The translations under genes and the position numbers were made by a program. A stretch of DNA of 64,000 bases from the NCBI GenBank assembly GCA_005402585.1, contig BIFP01000022.1, forward strand, positions 248,001-312,000, written 5' to 3'. Below are positions 37,981 to 47,373 of this stretch, piece by piece. Positions within the stretch are counted from its first letter, which is position 1; every line of letters starts with the position of its first letter. The DNA is from Micromonosporaceae bacterium KJ-029. GTDB taxonomy: Bacteria; Actinomycetota; Actinomycetes; Mycobacteriales; Micromonosporaceae. Under the pieces are notes generated by a model. The model saw nothing but the letters and a program-made list of their open reading frames with translations, was not told where the DNA came from and made no database searches.

Positions 37981-38946
37981 TCATGCGGCCCGCGCCAGCG
38001 TGACCCCGAACAGGCCGTGCGGGTCGCGCCAGAACCGCTCGGCGTGGAACCCGGCGGCGGCCAGTTCGGCGGCGATCCCCTCGGGACGGAACTTCGCCGA
38101 CACCTCGGTACGCAGCTCCTCCCCCGCGGCGAAGCTGACATCCAGGTCGAGCACCCGCACCCGCATCGGCCGCTCGGCCCGCAGCCGCATCTCGATCCAC
38201 TCCCGGTCCGGGTCCCAGAGCGCGACGTGGGCGAACGCCGCCGGGTCGAAGTCGGCGCCGAGTTCCCGGTTGAGCACCCGCAGGACGTTGCGGTTGAACT
38301 CGGCGGTCACCCCCGCCGCGTCGTCGTACGCGGGCACGATCACCGCCGGGTCCTTCACCAGGTCGGTGCCGATCAGCAACCAGTCCCGCACCTCCAGCGC
38401 GGCCCGCATCCGGGCGAGGAACTCGGCCCGCTCGGTCGGCAGCAGGTTGCCGATGGTGCCGCCGAGGAAGACCACCAGCCGCCGACCACCGGTGGGCAGC
38501 CGGTCGAGATCGCGGGTGAAGTCCCCGACGATGCCGCGTACCCGCAGGCCGGGATAGTCGGCGGCGAGGGCGGCGGTGGACCCGCGCAGGGCACTGACCG
38601 ACACGTCCAGCGGCACGAACGTACCCAGGCCGCCGTGCCGGGTGAAGGCGTCCAGCAGCAGGCGGGTCTTCTCCGACGACCCGGAGCCGAGTTCGATCAG
38701 GGTCTTCGCGGCGGTCAACTCGGCGATCTCGGCCGCGCGCTCGGCCAGCACCGCACGCTCGGCCCGGGTGGGGTAGTACTCGGGCAGCCGGGTGATCTCG
38801 TCGAACAGCTCGCTGCCCCGGGCGTCGTAGAACCACTTCGGGGGCAGCCACTTAGGCCGGGCGGTCAGCCCGACGCGTACGTCCCGCCGCAGGCTGCGTC
38901 CGATGTCCTGGTCGTCGAGGTGGATCTCGAGTGGCTCCGCGTTCAT
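37981..38946 (-). CDS. egtD: L-histidine N-alpha-trimethyltransferase
   Basis: 321 aa. It uses three SAM to make hercynine (N,N,N-trimethylhistidine), the first step of ergothioneine synthesis. Family marks are PPKWFYDARGSELFDEITRL, PEYYPTRAE with a histidine-contacting Tyr, the SAM loop LIELGSGSSEKTRLLLDAF, LVVFLGGTIGNLLPTE and LIGTDLVKDPAVI. Length and order match EgtD. It is the last of four same-strand genes (egtA-B-C-D), 42 bases after egtC. It is cytoplasmic. Confidence 0.97.
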   Translation of the reverse strand: MNAEPLEIHLDDQDIGRSLRRDVRVGLTARPKWLPPKWFYDARGSELFDEITRLPEYYPTRAERAVLAERAAEIAELTAAKTLIELGSGSSEKTRLLLDAFTRHGGLGTFVPLDVSVSALRGSTAALAADYPGLRVRGIVGDFTRDLDRLPTGGRRLVVFLGGTIGNLLPTERAEFLARMRAALEVRDWLLIGTDLVKDPAVIVPAYDDAAGVTAEFNRNVLRVLNRELGADFDPAAFAHVALWDPDREWIEMRLRAERPMRVRVLDLDVSFAAGEELRTEVSAKFRPEGIAAELAAAGFHAERFWRDPHGLFGVTLARAA

Positions 38947-38988
38947 CTGCTTCCCCTTCCGTCGGGCTTGTCGGTGGACCGACCGGGC

Positions 38989-39735
38989 TCACGGCGCCGC
39001 GAGGGCCTGCTGGCGTACCTCGGTCGCGGTGGCCCGCACGAGCTGGCCGTCGGGTACCTCCCGCCAGCCCGGGTCGTCGTCGTGCGGTTCGGAGGCCAGC
39101 AGCACCGAGGTCGGCGTGACCCGCAGCGACAGGGCGTGCCCGGCCACGCTGGCGACCACCGTGTGGCCGTCGGTGAGCAGCAGGTTGAGCCGCGACCCGG
39201 GGGCGGCCGCGGCGACCGACGTGACCGTCTCGGCGACCGCCCGCTCCGGTGGGACGCCGGCCCGCAGCCGGTCGCGGACCAGCGCCCACAGCAGCGCCGA
39301 GTCGGTGGCTGCGTCTAGGGTGAGCAGGTCACGCACGGGTAGCCCGGCGGCGAGCGGGACCACCGAGTCCGGCCAGCCGCGCACCACGCCGTTGTGGCTG
39401 AACAACCACCGCCCCTCGGCGAACGGCGCGACGGCGGCGTCCACGACCGTCATGCCGACCGTGGCGGAGCGGACCGCAGCCAGCACGGCGCCGCTTGAGG
39501 TGACCGCCGCGAGGTCGGCGATGGTCGGGTCGCTCCAGATCGGCTGGGCCCGCCGGTACCGTACCGGCGCACCGCCGTCCGGGTACCACCCGACGCCGAA
39601 CCCGTCGGCGTTGATCGTCCCGCCGCCGCGCATGTCGCGCGGTGCCCAGGACTGGCGCAGCAGCGAATGCGGCGGATCGAACAGCAGCTCGCGCAGGGTC
39701 ACCGGCGGGCCCAGGTAGGCCAGGTGACGGCACAT
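38989..39735 (-). CDS. egtC: Gamma-glutamyl-hercynylcysteine sulfoxide hydrolase
   Basis: 248 aa class II glutamine-amidotransferase fold. The nucleophile is the Cys right after the initiator Met in MCRHLAYLGPPVTL, exposed by Met removal. GGGTINADGFGVGWY, VDAAVAPFAEGRWLFSHNGV and LTLDAATDSALLWALV complete the N-terminal-nucleophile signature. It removes the gamma-glutamyl group from the EgtB product. ATG at 39735 is 10 bases downstream of the egtB stop, so translation is probably continuous. The family length is exact. Confidence 0.95.
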   Translation of the reverse strand: MCRHLAYLGPPVTLRELLFDPPHSLLRQSWAPRDMRGGGTINADGFGVGWYPDGGAPVRYRRAQPIWSDPTIADLAAVTSSGAVLAAVRSATVGMTVVDAAVAPFAEGRWLFSHNGVVRGWPDSVVPLAAGLPVRDLLTLDAATDSALLWALVRDRLRAGVPPERAVAETVTSVAAAAPGSRLNLLLTDGHTVVASVAGHALSLRVTPTSVLLASEPHDDDPGWREVPDGQLVRATATEVRQQALAAP

Positions 39736-39745
39736 CAGGCGACCG

Positions 39746-41080
39746 TCACCGGTGGGACTCCTCGGGCCGGGCGTCACGGGCGCAACGGAAGCCGCTGAAG
39801 ATCTGCCGGCGGATCGGGTAGTCCCAGTTGCGGAACGTACCCCGGCAGGCGGCCCGGTCGGTGCCGAACGACCCGCCGCGCAGCACCTGGTGGTCGTCGC
39901 CGAAGAAGACCTCGGAGTACTCCCGGTACGGGAAGGCGGCGAAGCCCGGATAGCCCCGGAACGGGGTGGAGGTCCACTCCCACACGTCGCCGACCAGCTG
40001 GTGCACGCCCAGCGGCGAGGCGCCGGCGGGGTAGGCGCCGACCGGCGCCGGCCACAGGTGCCGCTGCCCCAGGTTGGCGTACGCCGAGGTCGGCTCGTCG
40101 TCGCCCCAGGGGTAGCGGCGGGACCGGCCGGTGGCCGGATCCCAGCGGGCCGCCTTCTCCCACTCGGCCTCGGTGGGCAGCCGCTTGCCGGCCCAGGCGG
40201 CGTACGCCTGCGCCTCGTGGAAACAGACGTGCACCACCGGCTCGTCGTCGCGGACCCGGTCCCACCGGCCGAAACGCCGGTACGCCCAGCCGTCCCCGTC
40301 GCGCCGCCAGTGCATCGGCGCGCCCAGCCCGGCCTGCTGGCGGTGCCGCCAGCCCCGCGCGGTCCACCAGCGCGGCTCGTCGTACCCGCCGTCGGCAATG
40401 AACTCGCGGTACGCCCCGTTGGTCACCGGTGCGGCGTCGATGACGTACGCGGGCAGCTCCACCCGGTGGGCCGGACGTTCGTTGTCCAGCGCCCACGGAT
40501 CGGTGTCGGTGCCCATGACGAACGGGCCGGCGGGCACCAGCACCTCGTCGGGCACCGGCCCGGCCGGCTCGGGCGGCGGTGGCGCGTGCAGCACCGCAGG
40601 GCCGGCGCGCAGCTGGTGGGTGGCGAGCATCGTCTCGTCGTGCTGCTGCTCGTGCTGCACGATCATCCCGAAGGCGAAACCGTCGGCGACCAGCGGGCGG
40701 CTGTCGAAGGCGATCCGGTCCAGCAGGTCGTACACCTTCTCCCGGACTGTCGCCACGTACGCCCGCGCCTCCCCCGGCGGCAGCAGCGGCAGCGACGGGC
40801 GGTCCTTGCGGGGCTGCTTGAAGGCGTCGTACAGGTCGTCGATGTCGCACCGGACCGGTTCCCGGCCGCCGACGTCCCGGACCAGCCAGAGTTCCTCCTG
40901 GTTGCCCACGTGGGCCAGGTCCCACACCAGCGGGGACATCAACGGCGAGTGCTGCCGCATCAGGTCGCCGTCGTCCACCGCCTCGGTCAGCAGGGCGGTG
41001 CGGGCCCGGGTCCGTTCCAGTTCCGCCGCGATCCGGCCACGCAGCCCGCCGGCGCTCCGATCGGTCGTCGTGTCGGTCAC
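39746..41080 (-). CDS. egtB: Hercynine oxygenase (sulfoxide synthase)
   Basis: 444 aa iron enzyme that joins hercynine and gamma-glutamylcysteine with O2. The N-terminal DinB-like domain holds the three-histidine iron site: His57 in WDLAHVGNQEE, and His143/His147 in VQHEQQHDETM. The C-terminal domain is formylglycine-generating-enzyme-like: GPFVMGTDTDPWALDNERPA, KRLPTEAEWEKAARWD, GDVWEWTSTPF and GGSFGTDRAACRGTFRNW. It overlaps egtA by 4 bases. The presence of EgtA and EgtC nearby supports gamma-glutamylcysteine rather than free cysteine as sulfur donor. Confidence 0.96.
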   Translation of the reverse strand: MTDTTTDRSAGGLRGRIAAELERTRARTALLTEAVDDGDLMRQHSPLMSPLVWDLAHVGNQEELWLVRDVGGREPVRCDIDDLYDAFKQPRKDRPSLPLLPPGEARAYVATVREKVYDLLDRIAFDSRPLVADGFAFGMIVQHEQQHDETMLATHQLRAGPAVLHAPPPPEPAGPVPDEVLVPAGPFVMGTDTDPWALDNERPAHRVELPAYVIDAAPVTNGAYREFIADGGYDEPRWWTARGWRHRQQAGLGAPMHWRRDGDGWAYRRFGRWDRVRDDEPVVHVCFHEAQAYAAWAGKRLPTEAEWEKAARWDPATGRSRRYPWGDDEPTSAYANLGQRHLWPAPVGAYPAGASPLGVHQLVGDVWEWTSTPFRGYPGFAAFPYREYSEVFFGDDHQVLRGGSFGTDRAACRGTFRNWDYPIRRQIFSGFRCARDARPEESHR

Positions 41081-42312
41081 CGCCGCCTCCTCTCGGCGGC
41101 GTCGCGCCGCCGTCGTATCCCCTGGTCGATCTCGTGGTGCAGGGCCGCCGGCAGGCCGAGGCGGGGCAGTGCCGCCAGGGCCAGGCCGAACAGGGCACCG
41201 GCGGCCGAGGCCAGGCCCGGATCAGCCAGGCCGTACCGCGCGGCGGTGTGCCAGCCGGCAGCGACGGGTAGGGCGACCGCCAGCGCCGCGCCGACCGTGT
41301 CGGCACCGGTGAGCAGGGCGGCGAGCACCGCCAGCGGCAGCGTCCAGTCCCGCCCGGGTTGCGCGTCGAGGTAGCGCAGTTCGAGGTAGCCGCGCGGCCG
41401 TACCGGCGGGAACAGCGTGCTCACGTGGTATTCGAGGTCGTCGGCGGTGGGCGGTCGGGGTAACGCCCCGTCGACCCAGTCGGCGAACGTCACGTCCGGT
41501 GGCGGGGTCCAGTCATGATCGTCGTCGCGGACGCAGAGCAGCGGGGCGGCCAGCACGTACGCGGTCCAGGCGGCGAACGGGTCCGCCTCGGCCCGGTCCG
41601 GCGTCCAGACCGGCGCGGTGCGGGCCGGATCGATGCGCCACCACGCCCCCATCCGCGCCGAGGCCCAGCCGGTGTCCCGGCCGGCGTACCGGTCCGCGGT
41701 GGCGAAGGCGGCCAGCAGCGGCGGCCCGACCGCGTGTACCAGCGCCCAGCGGGCAGCGAGCTGCTCGCGTTCCCCCGCGTCGAGACAGACCTGCAGGCCG
41801 GCGGTGCTGTACATCATGGTCCGCCCGGCCGGACCATGCCGGTCGAAGACCCGGCGCATGGCCCGGTAGCGGGGTGTGTCGATCACCGGTCGCGGCCGGC
41901 GGTACGGGTCGAGGCCGGCGTGGCCGAGGGTCAGGCCGGCGGCGTCCAGCAGGCGGGTGACCTGTGTGATGTCGGAGTGGGTGGCCTCGATCAGGGCGGC
42001 GACGGAGGCCCTCGGCGGGGTGGAGATCTCCAACTGGCCGCCGGGCTCGACGGTCACCGCGCCGCCCTGGAGCAGTCGCAGGGCGGGGCTGGCCGGATCG
42101 AGCGTGGTGGGGCTGTAGGGGCCCAGCGCCGCGCGCAGCCGCGCGGCGTCTACGGGCCGGGCGGGATCGACGGCGTCGTGGACCGTCCATTCGAGCTCGA
42201 CACCGGTGTGGGTCGGCGGACCGGTCTTGAAGCAGATCCGGGCGAGGTGCCGGGCGGCCGCGGCGCGGTCACGCAGCACCGGAACCCGGTGCACCTCCGG
42301 CGACGTCACCAT
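41077..42312 (-). CDS. egtA: Glutamate-cysteine ligase of ergothioneine pathway
   Basis: 411 aa from ATG at 42312, with AAGGGGG 6 bases upstream; the longer frame is not protein-like. It belongs to the plant/actinobacterial GCS2 type: GPPTHTGVELEWTVHD carries the metal-binding Glu pair, GGAVTVEPGGQLEISTPP the substrate loop, MMYSTAGLQVCLDAG the Glu site and MGAWWRIDPARTAP the ATP side. It makes gamma-glutamylcysteine, the donor used by EgtB. It heads the egtABCD operon; the promoter must lie in 42313-42531, where I see no gene. Confidence 0.94.
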   Translation of the reverse strand: MVTSPEVHRVPVLRDRAAAARHLARICFKTGPPTHTGVELEWTVHDAVDPARPVDAARLRAALGPYSPTTLDPASPALRLLQGGAVTVEPGGQLEISTPPRASVAALIEATHSDITQVTRLLDAAGLTLGHAGLDPYRRPRPVIDTPRYRAMRRVFDRHGPAGRTMMYSTAGLQVCLDAGEREQLAARWALVHAVGPPLLAAFATADRYAGRDTGWASARMGAWWRIDPARTAPVWTPDRAEADPFAAWTAYVLAAPLLCVRDDDHDWTPPPDVTFADWVDGALPRPPTADDLEYHVSTLFPPVRPRGYLELRYLDAQPGRDWTLPLAVLAALLTGADTVGAALAVALPVAAGWHTAARYGLADPGLASAAGALFGLALAALPRLGLPAALHHEIDQGIRRRRDAAERRRR

Positions 42313-42531
42313 CAGCGGCCCCCTTCCCGGTGCCGGCTCGGCGGCGCCACCGTACCCCGCCCCGGTGACATCGGCGGGGCCCCGATGGCTCCACCATCTG
42401 TCTAGCAGGGCTCGGCCGCACTTCGAACGGAATCCACTTTCCCGCTCCGGCGGGCGGGACCGGTCGGCGGGTGGCCCGGGCAGCGTGCCCCGACCGCGCC
42501 CACCACGGGCGACGACCAACGCGGCCCGGCG

Positions 42532-43350
42532 TCAGGCGGCGGAAGAGGCGCTCTCGGTTGCTGGATCCGAGTCGCCGTATCCGTGCTTCGCCAACCAGTT
42601 CGGGTCGGTCTCGGCCAGCAGCGCCTGGCAGTACGCCTCCACGTTCTCCGCGCCACCGGCGGCGACCACGAGTTCGCTGAAAGCCGGGGTGCTCAGGGCC
42701 TTCTCCCGTTGGCGCTCGTTCTTCGACAGGTACGCCTTGCAGTGACCGGGCCGGTCGGCGGTGTTGCCCGAGTTGCCGGGTCCGATGGTCGTCGTCTCCT
42801 CGGGGTCCGGCTCCCCCGACCCGATAGGGGTGGGCGAGGACGACGCGGGCGTCGGAACCGGCGCGCCGCCGGTGGGCCCGCCGGTGGGTCCGCCGGTGGG
42901 CCCGAATCCGCTGCTTGAGGGCTCCGCGCCGCTCTCCGAGGGCTTCGCGCCACCCCCGATGGTCGGCGGCGCGGGCGATGCGGTGGGCGGGGCCGGTGGT
43001 GGCGCCGACGGCTCTCTCGGGCGGTCCAGGCTCACGGCCGCCAGCGCGGCACCCGCCGTGGCGGTGGCCGTGACGCCGGCCAGCCAGATCACGGCTCCGG
43101 CGGTGAGCCGGCGTCGACGCGGCCGGGCCGCCGGCCTCGGCTGCGCACCGGACAGCCGGGCCGCCTGGAACGCGGCGAGCGCCGCCTGTTCGCCGGCGAG
43201 TTCGTCCGGCCGGGGCGGGGCCGCGGCGGCCCGCAGCAGCTCGGCGATCGGGTCCGGCGGACCGGCCGGCGGCTGCGGCGCGCGGGCGGCGTCGAGCAGC
43301 CGGTCATGGTCGGCCCGGGACGGGGCTCCGCCCGCCCTCCGCAGGTTCAT
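42532..43350 (-). CDS. Single-span membrane protein, probable anti-sigma partner
   Basis: 272 aa from ATG at 43350, with AAGGTG upstream; a GTG at 43365 lies 1 base from the sigma stop and is an alternative. About 85 cytoplasmic residues (helical, Ala/Pro-rich) precede one helix (AGAVIWLAGVTATATAGAAL). The outside part is a Ser/Pro linker with GGPTGGPTGG repeats and then a compact 70-residue end containing two Cys (GHCKAYLSKNERQREKAL, VEAYCQALLAE). No zinc HxxxCxxC is present, so it is not a classic ZAS protein. Immediate coupling to the ECF sigma gene makes it the likely regulator of that sigma. Confidence 0.72.
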   Translation of the reverse strand: MNLRRAGGAPSRADHDRLLDAARAPQPPAGPPDPIAELLRAAAAPPRPDELAGEQAALAAFQAARLSGAQPRPAARPRRRRLTAGAVIWLAGVTATATAGAALAAVSLDRPREPSAPPPAPPTASPAPPTIGGGAKPSESGAEPSSSGFGPTGGPTGGPTGGAPVPTPASSSPTPIGSGEPDPEETTTIGPGNSGNTADRPGHCKAYLSKNERQREKALSTPAFSELVVAAGGAENVEAYCQALLAETDPNWLAKHGYGDSDPATESASSAA

Positions 43351-43366
43351 GCGCAACACCTTCACG

Positions 43367-44002
43367 TCAACCGTCCACCGGTTCGACGTGCGGCGCCTGC
43401 GGGGACGGGCCGCTACGTGGACGCGGCGGAGCGGTTTCTCCCCCGGCCGCCGGGGCGGCGACGGTCTCGGCGCGCTGGTCCAGCAGGCCCGCCAACCGCC
43501 GCAGGCCACGGTGGGCGGCGGTGCGTACGGCACCGGCCCGCCGGCCGAGCACCCGCCCGGCGGTTTCGGCGTCGAGCCCGACGACCGCGCGGAGCAGGAC
43601 CGCCTCGGCCTCCCGGGGTGGCAGGCTGGCGATCATCGCAAGCGCCGCCTCGGTGCCGATGGTCTCCCCGGCGCGTTCGGCGGTGTCGGCGTCCCCGGCG
43701 AGCTCGCTGAGTTCCTGGACCGGCACCGACAGGGCGGGGCGACGGCGCTGTCGGCGCAGGTGATCCATCGCCCGGTTGCGGGCGATGGTGACGGCCCAGG
43801 CACGGAACTCCCCACCAGTGAAGTTGGGCAGGTCGCGGGCGACCTGCAACCACGTCTCCGACGCGACGTCCTCGGCGTCCGCGCCGACCAGGGCGGTCAG
43901 GTAGCGCAGCAGCCCGGGTTGAAGGCTGCGGTAGAGGAAGCGGAAGGCTTCCTCGTCACCGGTCTGGGCCGCCTCGACGGCCCGACTCAGTTCACCGGTC
44001 AT
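43367..44002 (-). CDS. ECF sigma factor
   Basis: 211 aa from ATG at 44002. Region 2 spans RFLYRSLQPGLLRYLTALVG and DAEDVASETWLQVARDL, with FRAWAVTIARNRAMDHLRRQ contacting the -10 element. Region 4 is LPPREAEAVLLRAVVGLDAE then AGRVLGRRAGAVRTAAHRGL. The Pro/Arg tail after residue 190 is extra. It would direct RNA polymerase to a small regulon. The next gene starts within 20 bases and encodes a membrane protein that probably holds it inactive. The signal is unknown. Confidence 0.92.
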   Translation of the reverse strand: MTGELSRAVEAAQTGDEEAFRFLYRSLQPGLLRYLTALVGADAEDVASETWLQVARDLPNFTGGEFRAWAVTIARNRAMDHLRRQRRRPALSVPVQELSELAGDADTAERAGETIGTEAALAMIASLPPREAEAVLLRAVVGLDAETAGRVLGRRAGAVRTAAHRGLRRLAGLLDQRAETVAAPAAGGETAPPRPRSGPSPQAPHVEPVDG

Positions 44003-44521
44003 GGCCCTGCTGCTTCCGCTCCACCGGCCCTCTCGTGGGACGCCTGCCGGGCGGGCGCACACCGTACCGGCCCGGTCCTCGGGCCGGACCTGTTCCCGCA
44101 CCCCGCCCCCGTCGACCTATTCGCTTCCGGACCGCCGTGGCCCTGAAAGCGGATTGTTCCCCCACACCGCTACGGACCACAACCACCGGAGGTGCAGACG
44201 CCGCCGGCACCGCTGGATCGAACCAACGTTAGGAGTGCCGGACGAGATCCGACAAGCCCACGGTGACCGCCCATCCAAGTGAGAAATGTCTACCAGATCG
44301 ACGGCGTTTCAACGTAACGCGTCACGACCCGGCAGCGCTACACCGGCCCGGCCACCGACGGCGCCGGGACCCGACCTGCGGCCGGGTGACAACCCCCGAA
44401 CTGCCCCCATGACGCACGGTGTCGGTAAGGTCACGGAAGGGCGGTCGGCCCTGACAACCGCCGGGCCGAGCACGGGCCCCGCCGGCGCGCCGTTCGGAGC
44501 CACTGTGGGTACGGTGGTGCC
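44003..44521. promoter_or_regulatory. Divergent promoter region between ECF sigma and receptor kinase
   Basis: A 519-base gap. No ORF with convincing codon bias. AT-richer segments at about 44280-44320 (GAAATGTCTACCAG, GTTTCAACGTAAC) are the best promoter candidates. Motifs such as AACC and CGTC occur but I could not fix an ECF-type promoter. Nothing else recognised. Confidence 0.4.
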
Positions 44522-45880
44522 GTGTTGTCTTCGGAGGTCGTACTCAGCGGTCGATACCGCTTGGATGAGCGTGTCGCCACCGGCGGCATGGGCGACGTCT
44601 GGCGGGCTTCCGATCTGATCCTCGGCCGGCAGGTCGCGGTCAAGGTGCTCCTGCCCTCGCTGGTCTCCGACCCCGACTTCATCGCCCGGTTCCGCGCCGA
44701 GGCCCGGATCATGGCGGCGCTGCGCCATCCGGGGATCGTGCAGGTCTTCGACTGCGGCGAGGACGACCTGCCTGACGGTGGCCGGGCCGACTACCTGGTC
44801 ATGGAGTTCGTCTCCGGCCAACCGCTGTCCAGGCGGATCGAGGCCGAGGGGCGCCTGGACGTGGGCGAGACCATGTCCGTCGTGGCGCAGGCGGCCCAGG
44901 CGCTGCACGCCGCGCACCTCGGCGGCATCGTGCACCGCGACGTGAAGCCGAGCAACCTGCTGGTACAGGAAAACGGCACGGTCGTGCTGGTCGACTTCGG
45001 CGTCGCCCGCTCGACCAACGTGACGAGCATCACCAGCGCCAACGCGGTGCCGGGCACCGCGCTCTACATGGCCCCCGAACAGGCCGCCGGGCGACCGGTC
45101 TCCGGCGCGACCGACCTGTACGCGCTCGGCGCGGTCGCCTACTGCTGCCTCACCGGCAGCCCGCCGTTCACCGGGGACAATCCGCTCCAGGTCGCCGTCC
45201 GGCACCTCGACGACCCGCCGCCGGAGCTGCCGCACGACATTCCGGAGGCGGTGCGGGCGCTGGTCGGCTGCGCCCTGGCCAAGGATCCGGCCGACCGGTT
45301 CAGCAGCGGCGCGGCCATGGCCGCGGCGGCCCGGGCCGCCGTGTCGGAGAGTTCCCTGCCCACGGCGATGGTGCCGGCCGCCTCGGCGCTGCGCGGCGCC
45401 GGGCCGGACACCCGTGAGGATCTTCCGGTGGTGGGCGCCGGACCGGCCGCCGGACGGCGGCGACGCGGCCCCCTCGTCGGCGCGCTCACCGCCGTGGTGG
45501 TCGGGTTGACCGCGCTCGGCGGGGCGCTGGCCTTGAACGGCGCCGCCAACACCCCGGCGGTGACGGTGCCGACCACATCGCCGACCGTCGAATCCATCGC
45601 CGAGGACAAGTCGTCGCCGAGCCCGGACGAGAGCACGGTCGCCCCGGGCCCGCCGCTGCGGCCGGCCGGCTCGACGGGCCGCCCGACCAGGTCGCCGTCG
45701 GCAGAGCCGAGCGAGCCGCAGCCCAGCGAGCCGACCGCAACCGAGTCGCCCGACCCGACCACGCCCACCCCCGACCCGACCACGCCCAGCCCCGACCCGA
45801 CGAGCGGGACGCCCACCACGGCGCCGCCCACCACACCGCCGTCGTCGGAACCGCCGGGGAACGGCGACGGCGCCGCCTGA
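44522..45880 (+). CDS. Receptor-type Ser/Thr protein kinase
   Basis: 452 aa. The kinase domain (about 10-280) has VATGGMGDVWRA, AVKVL with the ATP Lys, the catalytic VHRDVKPSNLLV, VLVDFGVAR and the PGTALYMAPEQ activation end. A juxtamembrane Gly/Arg-rich linker leads to one membrane helix (VGALTAVVVGLTALGGAL, about 322-342). The outer 100 residues are a Pro/Ser/Thr low-complexity stalk without PASTA repeats. It therefore resembles PknB-like kinases that lack a muropeptide sensor. It is the first of two same-strand genes, with the UDP-sugar dehydrogenase 106 bases downstream. GTG at 44522 is the natural start. Confidence 0.93.
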   Translation: MLSSEVVLSGRYRLDERVATGGMGDVWRASDLILGRQVAVKVLLPSLVSDPDFIARFRAEARIMAALRHPGIVQVFDCGEDDLPDGGRADYLVMEFVSGQPLSRRIEAEGRLDVGETMSVVAQAAQALHAAHLGGIVHRDVKPSNLLVQENGTVVLVDFGVARSTNVTSITSANAVPGTALYMAPEQAAGRPVSGATDLYALGAVAYCCLTGSPPFTGDNPLQVAVRHLDDPPPELPHDIPEAVRALVGCALAKDPADRFSSGAAMAAAARAAVSESSLPTAMVPAASALRGAGPDTREDLPVVGAGPAAGRRRRGPLVGALTAVVVGLTALGGALALNGAANTPAVTVPTTSPTVESIAEDKSSPSPDESTVAPGPPLRPAGSTGRPTRSPSAEPSEPQPSEPTATESPDPTTPTPDPTTPSPDPTSGTPTTAPPTTPPSSEPPGNGDGAA

Positions 45881-45986
45881 ACCCCATCAGCCACAAGCTC
45901 CCCGAATTCCCCGAAACGGACACACGGCATCACACGGCGCTCTAGGCTCCATACCGGTAGTTACCTCCGTCTGTTCGGGAGCCCCG

Positions 45987-47249
45987 GTGAGCGTGGAGAA
46001 GTTGGTCGTCATCGGCCAGGGTTACGTCGGCCTGCCCCTCGCCATGCGGGCCGTCGAAGCCGGCTTGGACGTGGTCGGCCTGGACGTCGACGCCGACCGG
46101 GTCAAGCGGCTCGCCTCGGGCGAGTCGTTCGTGGCGGACATCCCCGCCGACCGGCTCGGCCGGGCGTTGGCCAGCGGTCGTTACCACCCGAGCAGCGAGT
46201 ACGCCGACGCCAGGGACTTCGACATCTGTGTGATCACCGTGCCCACTCCGCTGCGCGACGGCACCCCCGACCTGAGCTTCGTGGAGCAGGCCGGTACGGG
46301 GGTCGGTCCGTACCTGCGGTCGGGCTGCACGGTGATTCTGGAATCCACCACCTACCCGGGCACCACGGAGGAACTACTCCGCCCGCTGCTGGAGTCGGCC
46401 AGCGGGCTGCGCAGCCCCGGGGACTTCCACCTCGGGTACAGCCCTGAGCGGATCGACCCGGGCAACCGGACCTGGCGGCTGGAGAACACCCCGAAGGTGG
46501 TCGCCGGAGTGGACGGCGCCTCCCTGGCCCGGGTCGACGGGTTCTACCGGCGCCTGGTGGAGCGCACGGTGCCGGTGGGCTCGACCCGGGTGGCCGAGCT
46601 GACAAAGCTGATCGAGAACACCTTCCGCCAGGTCAACATCGCGCTGGTCAACGAGCTGACCATGCTCTCGCACCAGCTGGACATCGACGTGTGGCAGGCG
46701 ATCGAGGCGGCGGAGACCAAGCCCTTCGGCTTCATGCCGTTCCGGCCGGGGCCCGGCGTCGGCGGGCACTGCCTGCCGATCGACCCGTGTTACCTGTCCT
46801 GGCAGGTCAAGCGGCGCCTGGGCCGGCAGTTCCGGTTCATCGAGCTGGCCAACGACGTCAACCACGAGATGCCCGAGCATGTGGCGCAGCGGGTGATGGC
46901 GGGGCTGAACCGCTCCGGCCGGGCGGTCAGTGGTGCCCGGCTGCTGCTGCTCGGCCTGGCGTACAAGCGCAACACCGGCGACATGCGTGACTCCCCCGCG
47001 GTGGACGTGGCCCGGCGGTTGCGGGAACTCGGCGCCGAGGTCCGTGCGGTCGAGCCGTACGCCGAGCCGCACCACCTCCCCGAGGGGGTGCTGACGGTGG
47101 ACCTCACCGAGCGCGAGGTCCGCGAGGCCGACGCCGTGGTGGTCGTCACCGACCACGACGTGTTCGACTACGACCTGGTGGCGCGGCACGCCCGCTACGT
47201 CTTCGACACCCGCAACCGCTGCACCGGCCCCACCGTCGAACGCCTCTAG
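45987..47249 (+). CDS. UDP-N-acetyl-D-mannosamine-type dehydrogenase
   Basis: 420 aa. It oxidises a UDP-sugar at C6 with two NAD+ to give the uronic acid. The N-terminal NAD fold is VVIGQGYVGLPLAMRAVEAG, with VITVPTPLRDGTPDLSF closing it. Middle: LGYSPERIDPGNR, and LIENTFRQVNIALVNEL. The catalytic Cys is in GGHCLPIDPCYLSW, where the PIDP context favours the UDP-ManNAc/WecC branch over UDP-glucose enzymes. The product feeds surface polysaccharide. GTG at 45987 is used. Confidence 0.9.
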   Translation: MSVEKLVVIGQGYVGLPLAMRAVEAGLDVVGLDVDADRVKRLASGESFVADIPADRLGRALASGRYHPSSEYADARDFDICVITVPTPLRDGTPDLSFVEQAGTGVGPYLRSGCTVILESTTYPGTTEELLRPLLESASGLRSPGDFHLGYSPERIDPGNRTWRLENTPKVVAGVDGASLARVDGFYRRLVERTVPVGSTRVAELTKLIENTFRQVNIALVNELTMLSHQLDIDVWQAIEAAETKPFGFMPFRPGPGVGGHCLPIDPCYLSWQVKRRLGRQFRFIELANDVNHEMPEHVAQRVMAGLNRSGRAVSGARLLLLGLAYKRNTGDMRDSPAVDVARRLRELGAEVRAVEPYAEPHHLPEGVLTVDLTEREVREADAVVVVTDHDVFDYDLVARHARYVFDTRNRCTGPTVERL

Positions 47250-47294
47250 CCCCCTCTAGACCCGCGACGCATCGGTCGACGACGAGCACCACAG

Positions 47295-47364
47295 GTGTGG
47301 CCCCTCCGTGCCCGGCGGAGGGATCAAGCCTGACCGCCCGGAGCCGGGCACGGCGGGGCCACAC
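47295..47364. terminator. Very long bidirectional hairpin
   Basis: GTGTGGCCCC-CCGTGCCCGGC on the left pairs with GCCGGGCACGG-CGGGGCCACAC on the right, about 21 bp with a single mismatch, between the UDP-sugar dehydrogenase gene and the convergent permease gene. Confidence 0.85.
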
Positions 47365-47373
47365 CCACCAGCG

